Below, piece after piece: positions 1 to 7,493 of a DNA stretch of 21,665 nt. Each line of letters opens with the position of its first letter. The stretch's first letter is position 1. This DNA comes from Acidobacteriota bacterium (lineage in GTDB: Bacteria > Acidobacteriota > Vicinamibacteria > Vicinamibacterales > UBA2999): the NCBI GenBank assembly GCA_947465645.1, contig CANIBQ010000082.1:1-21665 (forward strand), read 5' to 3'. Made by a program: the position numbers and the translations under genes. The notes beneath the pieces are model-generated. The model ran no database searches. It had not been told where the DNA came from and saw nothing but the letters and a program-made list of their open reading frames with translations.

Positions 1-52
1 ACTCAATCAGTCCGGACGGTCCATTAGACGGTTATCATCACAGTTCTTCCCG

Positions 53-1438
53 ATGGATGCCTGCGCGACCCGACGGCTGGCTGAGGTCCTGGCCTCCACC
101 ACCACGCACGATCTCGGCGCCGACACGCTGACGCACGCGCGCCGGGCCGTGCTCGACTGGTTTGGATCCGCACTTGCCGGATCGGTCGAGGCGCCGGCGA
201 AGATGGCGCAGCAGATCGCGGCCAGCCTTGGGCGTTCAGACGACTGCACGATCTTCTCAGGGGGGCGCGGATCGGGGGCCGCCGCGGCGTTGGCGAACGG
301 CGTCGCGTCGCACATCCTCGAGCTCGACGACATCCACAAGGGATCGACCGTGCATGCGGCTGCGGCCATCATCCCCGCGGCACTCGCTGTCGCGGAGCGT
401 GAACACGCCGACGGCAACGCGTTTCTGACCGCGGTCGCGCTGGGGTACGAAACCGCGTTCCGCATTGGCGAGGCGGTCAATCCCAGCCACTACCGTTTCT
501 GGCATCCGACCGGCACCGTCGCGACGTTTGGCGCCGCTGCGGCTGCCGGCGCGCTGATGCGCTTGACGCCTGACCAGATGACGCATGCCCTCGGCACCGC
601 CGGCACGCAGGCCGCGGGGCTGTGGGAATTCAACGCCGATGGCGCGATGAGCAAGCATCTGCATCCGGGCAAGGCGGCAATGAACGGCGTGCTCTCGGCG
701 GACCTGGCTCGCGCGGGGTTCACCGGCGCGAGCCGCATTCTCGAGGGCGATCGCGGTTTCTTCGCCGCCATGAGCGAGTCGCATGACACGTCCCGGGTGA
801 CAGATGGCCTTGGGAAGGTGTGGAAGATCGGCGAGAACGGCTACAAGCTGCACGCGTGCTGCGGCCACACGCATACAGCCATCGATGTGGCCATCAGGAT
901 GCGGGCGGAGCGGCGATGGTCCCTGGATCAGGCGCTGGCCGAGATTTCGACCGTCGATGTCGAGACCTATGGTCCCGGATACGAGATCGTGAAGGAAATG
1001 AATCCGTGCACTCCGTACCAGGCGAAGTTCAGCATGGCGTACTGCGTGGCGGCCGCGCTGCTCGAAGGGCAGGTCGGGCTCGAGCAGTTCGCATCGGATC
1101 GGTTTGATCCGGCGGGCGTGTGTCAGCCGGCGATCGCGAGGCTCCTGCCGCGTATCCGCGTGACGGTCGCCTCCGACCTGACCGCGCAATATCCGGCTGC
1201 GTGGCCGACGCGCCTGACAGTCACCTTGCGCGGCCGCACGGCACTGGTCGGTGCGGCGAAGTATCCGCTGGGCAACGCCGAGAATCCCGTGGACACCCGC
1301 CAGCTCGAGGCAAAGATGGCGGCGCTCCTCGAGCCTCGCGTTGGCGCCGCAACCACCAGGGCCGCGCAGGATGCGATCGCCGCGCTGCCCGCCTGCGCGG
1401 ACATGGCCACCCTTTTCCGGCACGTGCTTGATGGCTGA
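53..1438 (+). CDS. MmgE/PrpD family protein
   Basis: This 461-residue protein has the usual length and pattern of the MmgE/PrpD family, which includes 2-methylcitrate dehydratase, cis-aconitate decarboxylase (IRG1) and iminodisuccinate epimerase. Residues lining the IRG1 active site have clear counterparts: the ELDD segment followed by His101 in STVHAAA, His151 in FWHPTG, Lys201 in MSKHLHPGK, and Lys265 in GYKLHACCGH. It is therefore probably an active cytoplasmic lyase, isomerase or epimerase acting on a carboxylic acid; the substrate cannot be read from sequence. It is the first gene of a five-gene set with CoA-ester enzymes and overlaps the next gene by 8 bases. The ATG at 53 has no clear Shine-Dalgarno sequence, but there is no other in-frame start between it and the window edge. 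Family assignment is firm; the reaction is not. Confidence 0.93.
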   Translation: MDACATRRLAEVLASTTTHDLGADTLTHARRAVLDWFGSALAGSVEAPAKMAQQIAASLGRSDDCTIFSGGRGSGAAAALANGVASHILELDDIHKGSTVHAAAAIIPAALAVAEREHADGNAFLTAVALGYETAFRIGEAVNPSHYRFWHPTGTVATFGAAAAAGALMRLTPDQMTHALGTAGTQAAGLWEFNADGAMSKHLHPGKAAMNGVLSADLARAGFTGASRILEGDRGFFAAMSESHDTSRVTDGLGKVWKIGENGYKLHACCGHTHTAIDVAIRMRAERRWSLDQALAEISTVDVETYGPGYEIVKEMNPCTPYQAKFSMAYCVAAALLEGQVGLEQFASDRFDPAGVCQPAIARLLPRIRVTVASDLTAQYPAAWPTRLTVTLRGRTALVGAAKYPLGNAENPVDTRQLEAKMAALLEPRVGAATTRAAQDAIAALPACADMATLFRHVLDG

Positions 1439-2600
1439 TATCAATCCCAGATTTACCGAGTTCCAGGAGTTTCGGGTGGCGGTGCGCGATCTGTGCGCGC
1501 GGTTCGGCAGTGACTATTGGCAATCGGTGGACGAGCGCTCCGACTATCCCGAGGCCTTCGTCAAGGCGATCACGGATGCCGGATGGCTCGCGGCGCTGAT
1601 ACCGGAGGAGTACGGCGGGGGAGGGCTCGGCGTCACCGAGGCGTCGGTCATCCTCGAAGAGATCAACCGGTCGGGCGCGAATTCCGGTGCGTGCCATGCG
1701 CAGATGTACATCATGGGGACGCTCCTGCGGCACGGGTCGGACGAGCAGAAACTCCGCTATCTGCCGGACATCGCCGCCGGTCGCCTTCGTCTCCAGTCGT
1801 TCGCCGTCACGGAGCCGACGACCGGAACCGACACGACCAAGACCCGCACCACCGCCGTTCGCAAGGGCGACCGCTATGTCGTCAACGGACAGAAGGTCTG
1901 GATCTCGCGCATGCAGCATTCAGACCTCATGCTGCTGCTCGCGCGCACCACGCCGATCGCGGAGGTCAAGAAGAAAACCGAGGGCCTGTCGGTGTTCCTG
2001 GTGGATCTGCGCGGCGCAAGTCAGAGGGGGCTTACCGTGCGGCCGATCAGGAACATGGTGCACCACGAGACCAACGAGGTGTTCTTCGAAGACTTCGAGG
2101 TGCCGGCGGAGAATCTCGTCGGCGAGGAGGGGCGCGGCTTCCGCTACATTCTCGACGGCATGAACGCCGAGCGCGTGCTGATTGCGGCCGAGTGCATCGG
2201 TGACGGCTACTGGTTCATCGACCGCGCCCGGACGTATGCGGGCGAGCGGGTCGTCTTCGATCGTCCCATCGGCATGAACCAGGGCATCCAGTTTCCGATT
2301 GCCCGGGCGTATGCGAACGTGCGCGCCGCCGACCTGATGCGGTACGAGGCGGCACGGCTGTTCGATGCGGGCAAGCCGGCCGGCGCCGAAGCGAACATGG
2401 CCAAGCTGCTGGCGGCCGACGCATCGTGGGAAGCGGGCAACGTCTGCCTGCAGACGTTCGGCGGATTTGGATTTGCCGCGGAGTACGATGTCGAGCGCAA
2501 GTTCCGAGAGACGCGGCTCTACCAGGTGGCGCCGATCTCCACGAACCTGATCCTGTCGTATATCGGCGAGCACGTGCTCGGGATGCCGAGGTCGTTCTGA
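1431..2600 (+). CDS. Acyl-CoA dehydrogenase (IVD/LCAD-like catalytic base)
   Basis: This 389-residue flavoprotein oxidises an acyl-CoA at the alpha-beta bond. The FAD/substrate region is typical (VTEPTTGTDT near residue 125, then NGQKVWIS), as is the C-terminal LQTFGGFGF segment. The ATG at 1431 is chosen because the protein then begins at the normal N-terminal helix (MADINPRF) and overlaps the upstream stop; a longer frame from 1251 reads through non-homologous sequence. At the usual position of the medium-chain enzyme's catalytic Glu this protein has Pro368 (LYQVAPIST). A Glu at 247 (MNAERVLIAA) matches the alternative base of isovaleryl-CoA and long-chain enzymes. With a CitE-like lyase, CoA-transferase and MaoC next to it, a branched dicarboxylyl-CoA such as methylsuccinyl-CoA is a reasonable but unproven substrate. 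Confidence 0.93.
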   Translation: MADINPRFTEFQEFRVAVRDLCARFGSDYWQSVDERSDYPEAFVKAITDAGWLAALIPEEYGGGGLGVTEASVILEEINRSGANSGACHAQMYIMGTLLRHGSDEQKLRYLPDIAAGRLRLQSFAVTEPTTGTDTTKTRTTAVRKGDRYVVNGQKVWISRMQHSDLMLLLARTTPIAEVKKKTEGLSVFLVDLRGASQRGLTVRPIRNMVHHETNEVFFEDFEVPAENLVGEEGRGFRYILDGMNAERVLIAAECIGDGYWFIDRARTYAGERVVFDRPIGMNQGIQFPIARAYANVRAADLMRYEAARLFDAGKPAGAEANMAKLLAADASWEAGNVCLQTFGGFGFAAEYDVERKFRETRLYQVAPISTNLILSYIGEHVLGMPRSF

Positions 2601-3517
2601 TGGTCCGTCTGACGCGCTCCATGCTGTTCGTCCCTGCCTCGCGGCCGGACATGATTGAGAAGGCGGTCGCCCGCAGCGCCGGCGATGTGATCTGCCTCGA
2701 TCTCGAGGACTCGGTCTCCGCGGACGAGAAAGCGGCGGGCCGCGCGAACGTCGTGCGCGCCCTGCAGCAGCATGATTTCGGCCGGCGTATCCGGATGATG
2801 CGCATCAACGCGCTCGACACGCCATTCGCCTATCGCGACCTGATCGAGGTCGTCGAAGCCGCGGGTGATCGGCTCGACCTGGTGATGGTGCCGAAGGTGA
2901 GTTCGGCGTCCGACGTCGCGTTCGTCGACACGCTGCTCTCGCAGATCGAAGCGCACCGAGGCTTCTCGAAGCGCATCGGGATTGAAGCGCAGATCGAGAA
3001 CGCCCGAGGGTTTCTGTACGCGCGAGAGATCGCGAGCGCCTCGCCGCGCCTCGACGCGCTGATCTTCGGGCCGGGCGACTACGCGGCTTCGATGCACATG
3101 CCCTCGTCCGGCGTGGGCGAGTTCGACGAGCACGACAAGCTGTATCCCGGTCATCGCTGGCACGCGGTGATGCACACCGTCGTCGCCTCCGCGCGCGCGA
3201 ACGGGCTCCGGTGTATGGACGGTCCGTACGCGAGCTACAAGGACGCCGAAGGGTTTGAGCGCTCCTGCCGCATCGCGCGGGCGATGGGATTCGACGGCAA
3301 GCAGTGCATCCATCCAGGCCAGCTGGCGACGGCCAACGCCGTGTTCTCGCCTTCCGACGATGAAGTGGCGAAGGCGACCGCGGTGCTCCAGGCCTACAAC
3401 GCGGCTGCGGCAGGAGGGCAGGGCGCCGCGGGACACGCCGGGCAGATGATCGACATGGCCAGTATCCGGATGGCGCAAACTGTCCTCGAGCGCAAAAGGT
3501 TGATCGAATCAACCTGA
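2600..3517 (+). CDS. HpcH/HpaI (CitE-like) CoA-ester lyase
   Basis: This 305-residue TIM-barrel enzyme belongs to the citrate lyase beta / malyl-CoA lyase group, which cleaves or forms beta-hydroxyacyl-CoA such as citramalyl-CoA, malyl-CoA or beta-methylmalyl-CoA. Visible landmarks are RSMLFVPASRPDM at the N terminus, the LDLEDSV strand, RIN, the metal-ligand region IEAQIEN (Glu129 and Glu133), FGPGDYA (Asp160, second metal ligand) and GFDGKQCIHPGQ near the C terminus. The ATG overlaps the dehydrogenase stop by one base (ATGA-type coupling), which fixes the start; a longer frame from 2426 is a shadow. The gene lies between a dehydrogenase and a CoA-transferase, so it most likely supplies the carbon-carbon cleavage step of the operon's pathway. 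Confidence 0.93.
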   Translation: MVRLTRSMLFVPASRPDMIEKAVARSAGDVICLDLEDSVSADEKAAGRANVVRALQQHDFGRRIRMMRINALDTPFAYRDLIEVVEAAGDRLDLVMVPKVSSASDVAFVDTLLSQIEAHRGFSKRIGIEAQIENARGFLYAREIASASPRLDALIFGPGDYAASMHMPSSGVGEFDEHDKLYPGHRWHAVMHTVVASARANGLRCMDGPYASYKDAEGFERSCRIARAMGFDGKQCIHPGQLATANAVFSPSDDEVAKATAVLQAYNAAAAGGQGAAGHAGQMIDMASIRMAQTVLERKRLIEST

Positions 3518-4695
3518 TGTTGCCCCTTCAAGGAATCACCGTCGTGACGGTCGAGCAGGCGGTGGCGGCGCCGTTTGCCAGCCGGCAACTGGCTGACCTC
3601 GGGGCTCGCGTCATCAAGGTCGAGCGGCCCGGTTCGGGTGACTTCGCGCGCGATTACGACGCCGTGGTCAACGGCCTGTCGGCGCATTTCGTCTGGCTCA
3701 ATCGCTCCAAGGAGTCGGTCACGCTCGATCTCAAGCAGCCCGAGGCCGCTGAGGCGCTGCGGCGGCTGATCGCGCGGGCGGACGTGTTCATACACAATCT
3801 CGCCCCGGGCGCGATGGGACGCCTCGGCTTCGACTCGCCGGCGCTGCGCGAGGCGTATCCGAAGCTCGTGATTTGTGAGATCTCCGGATACGGCAGCAGC
3901 GGTCCTTACCGCGACAAGAAGGCGTATGACCTGCTGGTGCAGAGCGAAGCCGGACTCGTCTCGCTGACGGGCACGCCCGAGTCGCCGGCGCGGGTCGGCC
4001 TGTCGGTCGCCGATATCTCGGCGGGGATGTACGCGCTGTCCGGCATCCTCGCCGCGCTGCTGCGCCGCGAACGCTCGGGCGACGGCGCCACGCTCGACAT
4101 CTCGCTGTTCGATTCGCTGGCCGAGTGGATGGGTTTTCCAGCCCTCTATACCGACTACGGCGGGACGCCTCCGCCGCGTACCGGTGCGCGGCATTCGACG
4201 ATTGCGCCCTATGGCCCGTTTGTCGCGGGGGACGGAAAGACGGTCTACCTCGCCATCCAGAGTCCGCGCGAGTGGCCGCGGTTTTGTGATGAGGTCATCG
4301 AGCGGCCCGAGCTCATCGACGCGCCGCGATTCGCGACCAACCCCTCACGCGTCGAACATCGGGTTGCGCTCGAAGCGATCATCACCGCGTCGTTCTCACG
4401 ATTCACCTCAGAGGAGATCGTCAACCGGCTGGACGCCGCGGGGATTGCCAACGCGCGCATGAACAGCGTCAGCGAATTTCTCAGTCATCCGCAGTTGCAG
4501 ACGCGCGATCGATGGCGGCAGGTCGACTCGCCGGCCGGGCCGCTGCGCGCCCTGCTGCCGCCCTTCAACCTTGAAGGCGAGCATGTGCCGATGGGACCGG
4601 TGCCGGCATTGGGCGCGCACTCCGATGCCGTGCTCGGCGAGGTCGGATTCGATGCCGCCACGGTGGCCGCATGGCGCAACAGGGGCATCATCTAG
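3517..4695 (+). CDS. CaiB/BaiF family (family III) CoA-transferase
   Basis: This 392-residue protein moves CoA between carboxylic acids through a covalent aspartyl intermediate. Features of the family include the N-terminal LPLQGITVVTVEQ strand, GARVIKVERPGSGDFAR, the SGYGSSGPYRDKKAYDLLVQ segment, and SVADISAGMYALSG, where Asp166 matches the catalytic Asp169 of formyl-CoA transferase. Length is normal. The start overlaps the lyase stop by one base. Known relatives include succinyl-CoA:itaconate and mesaconyl-CoA C1-C4 transferases, both of which occur beside CitE-like lyases and MaoC hydratases as here; L-carnitine and (R)-benzylsuccinate transferases are also in the family, so the substrate is inferred from neighbours only. 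Confidence 0.92.
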   Translation: MLPLQGITVVTVEQAVAAPFASRQLADLGARVIKVERPGSGDFARDYDAVVNGLSAHFVWLNRSKESVTLDLKQPEAAEALRRLIARADVFIHNLAPGAMGRLGFDSPALREAYPKLVICEISGYGSSGPYRDKKAYDLLVQSEAGLVSLTGTPESPARVGLSVADISAGMYALSGILAALLRRERSGDGATLDISLFDSLAEWMGFPALYTDYGGTPPPRTGARHSTIAPYGPFVAGDGKTVYLAIQSPREWPRFCDEVIERPELIDAPRFATNPSRVEHRVALEAIITASFSRFTSEEIVNRLDAAGIANARMNSVSEFLSHPQLQTRDRWRQVDSPAGPLRALLPPFNLEGEHVPMGPVPALGAHSDAVLGEVGFDAATVAAWRNRGII

Positions 4696-4700
4696 GTCGA

Positions 4701-4718
4701 GGAGGCCTTCAGGCCTCC
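4701..4718. repeat. Palindromic repeat copy 1 (GGAGGCC-TTCA-GGCCTCC)
   Basis: Perfect 7-base arms around a TTCA loop lie in the 34-base gap between the CoA-transferase stop and the MaoC start. The conserved block extends a few bases either side (GA before, GG after). The right arm lies just before the AGAG Shine-Dalgarno-like stretch of the MaoC gene, so a hairpin here could affect translation. A second copy lies at 5269-5286. There is no U-run, so it does not look like an intrinsic terminator. Confidence 0.75.
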
Positions 4719-4729
4719 GGCGGAGAGCT

Positions 4730-5239
4730 ATGGCGATAAAAGAAGGCTGGACCGGACGCGTTTATGAGGACTTCGAGGTCGGCGACATCTATCAGCACCC
4801 GCTCGGGCGCACGGTGCTGACGGTCGACAATAGCTGGTTCACGCTGTTGACGCAGAACACCAATCCCATCCACTTCGATCACCATTACGCCGCGCAGACC
4901 GAATTCGGACGGCCGCTGGTGGATTCGACCTTCACGCTGGCACTGGTGACGGGGCAGTCGGTCACCGATCTGTCGCAGAACGTGATGGCCAACCTCGGCT
5001 GGGACGAGGTGCGCCTGCCGAATCCGCTCTTCGAAGGCGATACCGTCTACTCGCGAAGCGAGGTCCTCGAGAAGCGCGAATCGAAGTCCCGCGCCAACGT
5101 CGGCATCGTCCGTGTTCGCACCACCGGCTTCACGCAGGACGGCACCATCGTGATCGAATTCCTGCGCACGTTCATGGTCTACAAGCGCGGCCACGTGCCG
5201 CAAACCGCCCGCGCCACGATCCCCGAGCCGAAGCGGTAA
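4730..5239 (+). CDS. MaoC-like single-hotdog hydratase
   Basis: This 169-residue protein is a short MaoC-type hotdog hydratase acting on an enoyl-CoA. The hydratase loop reads LLTQNTNPIHFD (residues 40-50), with His48 conserved. The position usually held by catalytic Asp in the TGDxNPxH form is Asn43. The downstream LPNPLFEGDTVY segment is typical of the family. The ATG at 4730 is chosen because the frame upstream (from 4571) reads back into the transferase gene and has no hotdog sequence, while the first methionine here opens the standard EDFEVGDIY strand. Size and loop resemble the stand-alone itaconyl-CoA or mesaconyl-CoA hydratase-like group rather than the double-hotdog enzymes of about 350 residues. 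It is the last gene of the operon and the predicted hydration step before the lyase. Confidence 0.88.
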   Translation: MAIKEGWTGRVYEDFEVGDIYQHPLGRTVLTVDNSWFTLLTQNTNPIHFDHHYAAQTEFGRPLVDSTFTLALVTGQSVTDLSQNVMANLGWDEVRLPNPLFEGDTVYSRSEVLEKRESKSRANVGIVRVRTTGFTQDGTIVIEFLRTFMVYKRGHVPQTARATIPEPKR

Positions 5240-5268
5240 GTCTGTGAGCGCCACACAGTCTTAGTAGA

Positions 5269-5286
5269 GGAGGCCTTTAGGCCTCC
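5269..5286. repeat. Palindromic repeat copy 2 (GGAGGCC-TTTA-GGCCTCC)
   Basis: This is the same palindrome as at 4701-4718, with one loop base changed (TTTA for TTCA) and the same GA/GG flanks. It lies 30 bases after the MaoC stop, between the CoA-ester operon and the secreted-protein cluster. Arms are perfect and there is no T-run after it. A role as a boundary or REP-like dispersed element is inference. Confidence 0.75.
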
Positions 5287-5356
5287 GGATCAGCCCTCCG
5301 GCCGTGGTATCTTTTCGCCATTCATCACGCATTCGCCTTGCTGCCGGAGGTGCCAC

Positions 5357-6310
5357 GTGCCTGGCCGATTCCCTGAACTCATCGTCGCGATCGTGTTGAC
5401 CGGTGGTGCCGTCCTGTTCGCGCCGGCGACCGCGCGCGGGCAGCAGGCGGCGCTGCCGATTCCCGACCTGGCGCGCACGCCGGAGTCGGTGTGTCCCGAC
5501 AACAATCCGCTGGCGATTCGCGCCTGCGGCCTCGAGAAGGCCAGGACGTTCACGATGCCGCGCACGGCAGACGGGAAGCCCGATTTCTCTGGAGCGTGGG
5601 GCGGCTCGCAGGCCGCTCACGAAAACCTCGAAGCCCATCCGAAGTTGCCCGACGATAACGGGGGGCCAAGCGTGATCATCGATCCGGCTGACGGGAAACT
5701 CCCGATCCAGCCATGGGCGGACGTGAAGCGTCTCGAGAACAAGGCGCGATATATCGACCAGAACGCGCAGTGCTTCGTGTCAGGCGTGCCGCGTCACCTC
5801 TACATGGGTTCCTACCAGTTCCTGCAGACGCCGACGCACATCGTCCTGCTCTCCGAGGAAACCAATGCGGTGCGCATCGTCAAGCTCGACGGCAGCCCGC
5901 ATGTCGGCAAGGACATCCGGCTGTGGCAGGGTGACTCCCGCGGCCACTTCGAGGGCGACACGCTGGTCGTCGAGACGACCAATCAGAACGGGATGCCGCG
6001 GCTCGACCAGGTGGGGCATTTCATCACCGATGCCGCAGTGGTGACCGAGCGCTTCACGATGTTCGAGATGAACTCGATTCTCTACGAAGCGACGATCGAC
6101 GACCCGCTCGTCTACACCCGGCCGTTCACGATGGCGATCGCGCTGCATCGCAACACCCGTCCCGGGTACGAGCTGTGGGAAGAGTCGTGCTACGAAGGCG
6201 AGTCGAATGCCGAGCATCTCCGCAACCTCGGATATCGCAACTATCCCGGCTTCTCGTCCCAGGACGCGCAGATCGCCAAGGACGCCTACGAAAGGAGCCG
6301 ATCGAAATGA
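5357..6310 (+). CDS. Secreted protein, unnamed paralogous family (copy 1 of 4)
   Basis: This 317-residue protein has a signal peptide (hydrophobic residues about 9-24, probable cleavage near ATARG-QQ). Function is unknown. It shares with the proteins at 6705, 9521(-) and 11632 an ordered set of motifs: GKPDFSGAW (73-81), a Cys before GVPRHLYM (Cys139), GHFEGDTLVVETTN (196-209), VTERFT, ILYEATIDDPLVYTRPFT, and a late Cys (Cys278). The two shared cysteines suggest a disulfide or a binding site. The GTG at 5357 is supported by CCGGAGG six bases upstream. Its stop overlaps the DUF6152 start in ATGA form. It is the first gene after a gap of 117 bases, so a promoter probably lies in 5290-5350, though I could not define one. 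Confidence 0.85.
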   Translation: MPGRFPELIVAIVLTGGAVLFAPATARGQQAALPIPDLARTPESVCPDNNPLAIRACGLEKARTFTMPRTADGKPDFSGAWGGSQAAHENLEAHPKLPDDNGGPSVIIDPADGKLPIQPWADVKRLENKARYIDQNAQCFVSGVPRHLYMGSYQFLQTPTHIVLLSEETNAVRIVKLDGSPHVGKDIRLWQGDSRGHFEGDTLVVETTNQNGMPRLDQVGHFITDAAVVTERFTMFEMNSILYEATIDDPLVYTRPFTMAIALHRNTRPGYELWEESCYEGESNAEHLRNLGYRNYPGFSSQDAQIAKDAYERSRSK

Positions 6311-6708
6311 CGGCCCGACAATTGTCCGCGGCCTTCGCGCTCGGTGCGCTGCTGGCATCGGCCGTGCCGGCGCTGGCCCATCACTCGCTGACGGCTGAAT
6401 TCGACACCGACAGGACGGTGCAGCTCTCGGGGACGATCACCGAGATGAAATGGACCAATCCGCACGCCTGGCTCTACATCAACGTCAAGGATGCCAAGGG
6501 CCAGGAGGAGAACTGGGCGATCGAGTTTGCGACGCCGAACCAGCTCTATCGGCGCGGCTGGAGCCGAGAGGATCTGCCGGCGGGAGCCCTCGTCAACGTC
6601 AACGGCTACCCCTCGCGCGACAAAGGACGCCGCATCAACGCGATCGACGTGAAGCTGCCTGACGGGCGGACGCTCTTCGCCGGCTCACCGACGGATCAGA
6701 AACCATGA
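6307..6708 (+). CDS. DUF6152 family exported protein (copy 1)
   Basis: This 133-residue protein has a signal peptide (residues 1-24, ending VPALA) and a mature sequence that would begin His25-His26 (HHSLTAEFD). The rest follows the DUF6152 pattern: a VQLSGTITEMKWTNPHAW strand region with His53, NWAIEFATPNQLYRRGW, a GALVNVNGYPSRDKG turn and LPDGRTLF at the end. The mature protein is small and probably all-beta. The biochemical role of the family is not known to me. The ATG at 6307 is set by the ATGA overlap with the upstream gene and AAGGAG about nine bases before it. The stop overlaps the next start in the same way. The His-His terminus is treated in the findings. Confidence 0.9.
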   Translation: MTARQLSAAFALGALLASAVPALAHHSLTAEFDTDRTVQLSGTITEMKWTNPHAWLYINVKDAKGQEENWAIEFATPNQLYRRGWSREDLPAGALVNVNGYPSRDKGRRINAIDVKLPDGRTLFAGSPTDQKP

Positions 6709-7481
6709 GCCGCGCCGTCTTCCGAAACGGGCGTTTTCTCTGTGTCTCTGTGACTCTGTGGCTCGTGATCATGAGCGCAGGTGACGCCGCTGCGCAGACC
6801 TACAAGGCGCCTCGAACCGTCGACGGCCAGCCGGACCTGCAGGGCATCTGGCAGGCGGTGAACACCGCGAACTTCAACATCCAGGATCACTCCGCGGAGC
6901 TCGGCGTCCCGGCGGGCCAGGGCGTCGTCGAGGGCAACGAGATTCCATACCTGGATGCGGCGCTGGCGGATCGGCGGTTGAACTATCGACGACGCTTCAC
7001 CGAGGATCCCGAGAACAAGTGCTTCATGGTCGGCACGCCGCGCACCATGTACATGCCCTACCCGTTCCAGATCGTACAGACGAAAGACCAGGTCACCATC
7101 ATCTCGGAGTACGTCCACACCGTGCGCAGCCTGCGGTTCACCGGGCAGCATCCGAAAGGTCCCCGCTGGTACCTGGGTGACTCGCGGGCGCGGTGGGACG
7201 GCGATACGCTGGTCGTCGACGTGACGAACTTCCACGACGAGACGTGGTTCGATCGCTCGGGCAACTACGCCAGCGACACGCTGCACATTGTCGAGCGCTA
7301 CACCAGGACCGGTCCCGATCACATCCTGTACGAGGCGACCATCGAGGATCCGAAAGTGTTTGCCCGTCCGTGGAAGATCAGCATGCCGCTCTACCGTCGC
7401 GTGGAAAAGAACGCGCAGCTCCTCGAGTACGAGTGCCACGCGTATCTCGAAGCCGAGCGTGACCGCCGCGACACCCGATAA
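6705..7481 (+). CDS. Secreted protein, unnamed paralogous family (copy 2 of 4)
   Basis: This 258-residue copy is the shortest of the four. Motifs are GQPDLQGIW (41-49), Cys106 before VGTPRTMYM, FQIVQ, ARWDGDTLVVDVTNF (162-176), ERYTR, ILYEATIEDPKVFARPW and Cys244 (YECHAY). The start overlaps the DUF6152 stop (ATGA). The first 31 residues form a signal peptide whose hydrophobic core is encoded by a tandem CTCTGTG-type repeat (6737-6763). An internal ATG at 6771 would drop that signal and is less likely. Function is unknown; export and coupling to DUF6152 are the main clues. Confidence 0.85.
   Translation: MSRAVFRNGRFLCVSVTLWLVIMSAGDAAAQTYKAPRTVDGQPDLQGIWQAVNTANFNIQDHSAELGVPAGQGVVEGNEIPYLDAALADRRLNYRRRFTEDPENKCFMVGTPRTMYMPYPFQIVQTKDQVTIISEYVHTVRSLRFTGQHPKGPRWYLGDSRARWDGDTLVVDVTNFHDETWFDRSGNYASDTLHIVERYTRTGPDHILYEATIEDPKVFARPWKISMPLYRRVEKNAQLLEYECHAYLEAERDRRDTR
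6737..6763. repeat. Tandem 8-base repeat inside a signal-peptide coding region
   Basis: Three consecutive units, TCTCTGTG, TCTCTGTG and ACTCTGTG, run from 6737 to 6760, followed by GCT. The low-complexity stretch differs from the surrounding coding sequence and lies in frame within codons 11-20 of the secreted protein starting at 6705. It resembles CTCTGTG-rich dispersed repeats that I know from intergenic DNA of several bacterial phyla; that likeness is from memory and was not searched. Confidence 0.75.
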
Positions 7482-7493
7482 GCTGGAGTCCAT

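Noticed and set aside
257..1444. Long minus-strand frame (395 codons) opposite the MmgE/PrpD gene
   Set aside because: It is an antisense shadow in high-GC DNA: Arg/Gly-rich, no family pattern, and the plus-strand protein is clearly real.
4701..5286. The paired palindromes as intrinsic terminators
   Set aside because: Neither is followed by a T-run, and the first lies inside an operon just before a ribosome-binding site.
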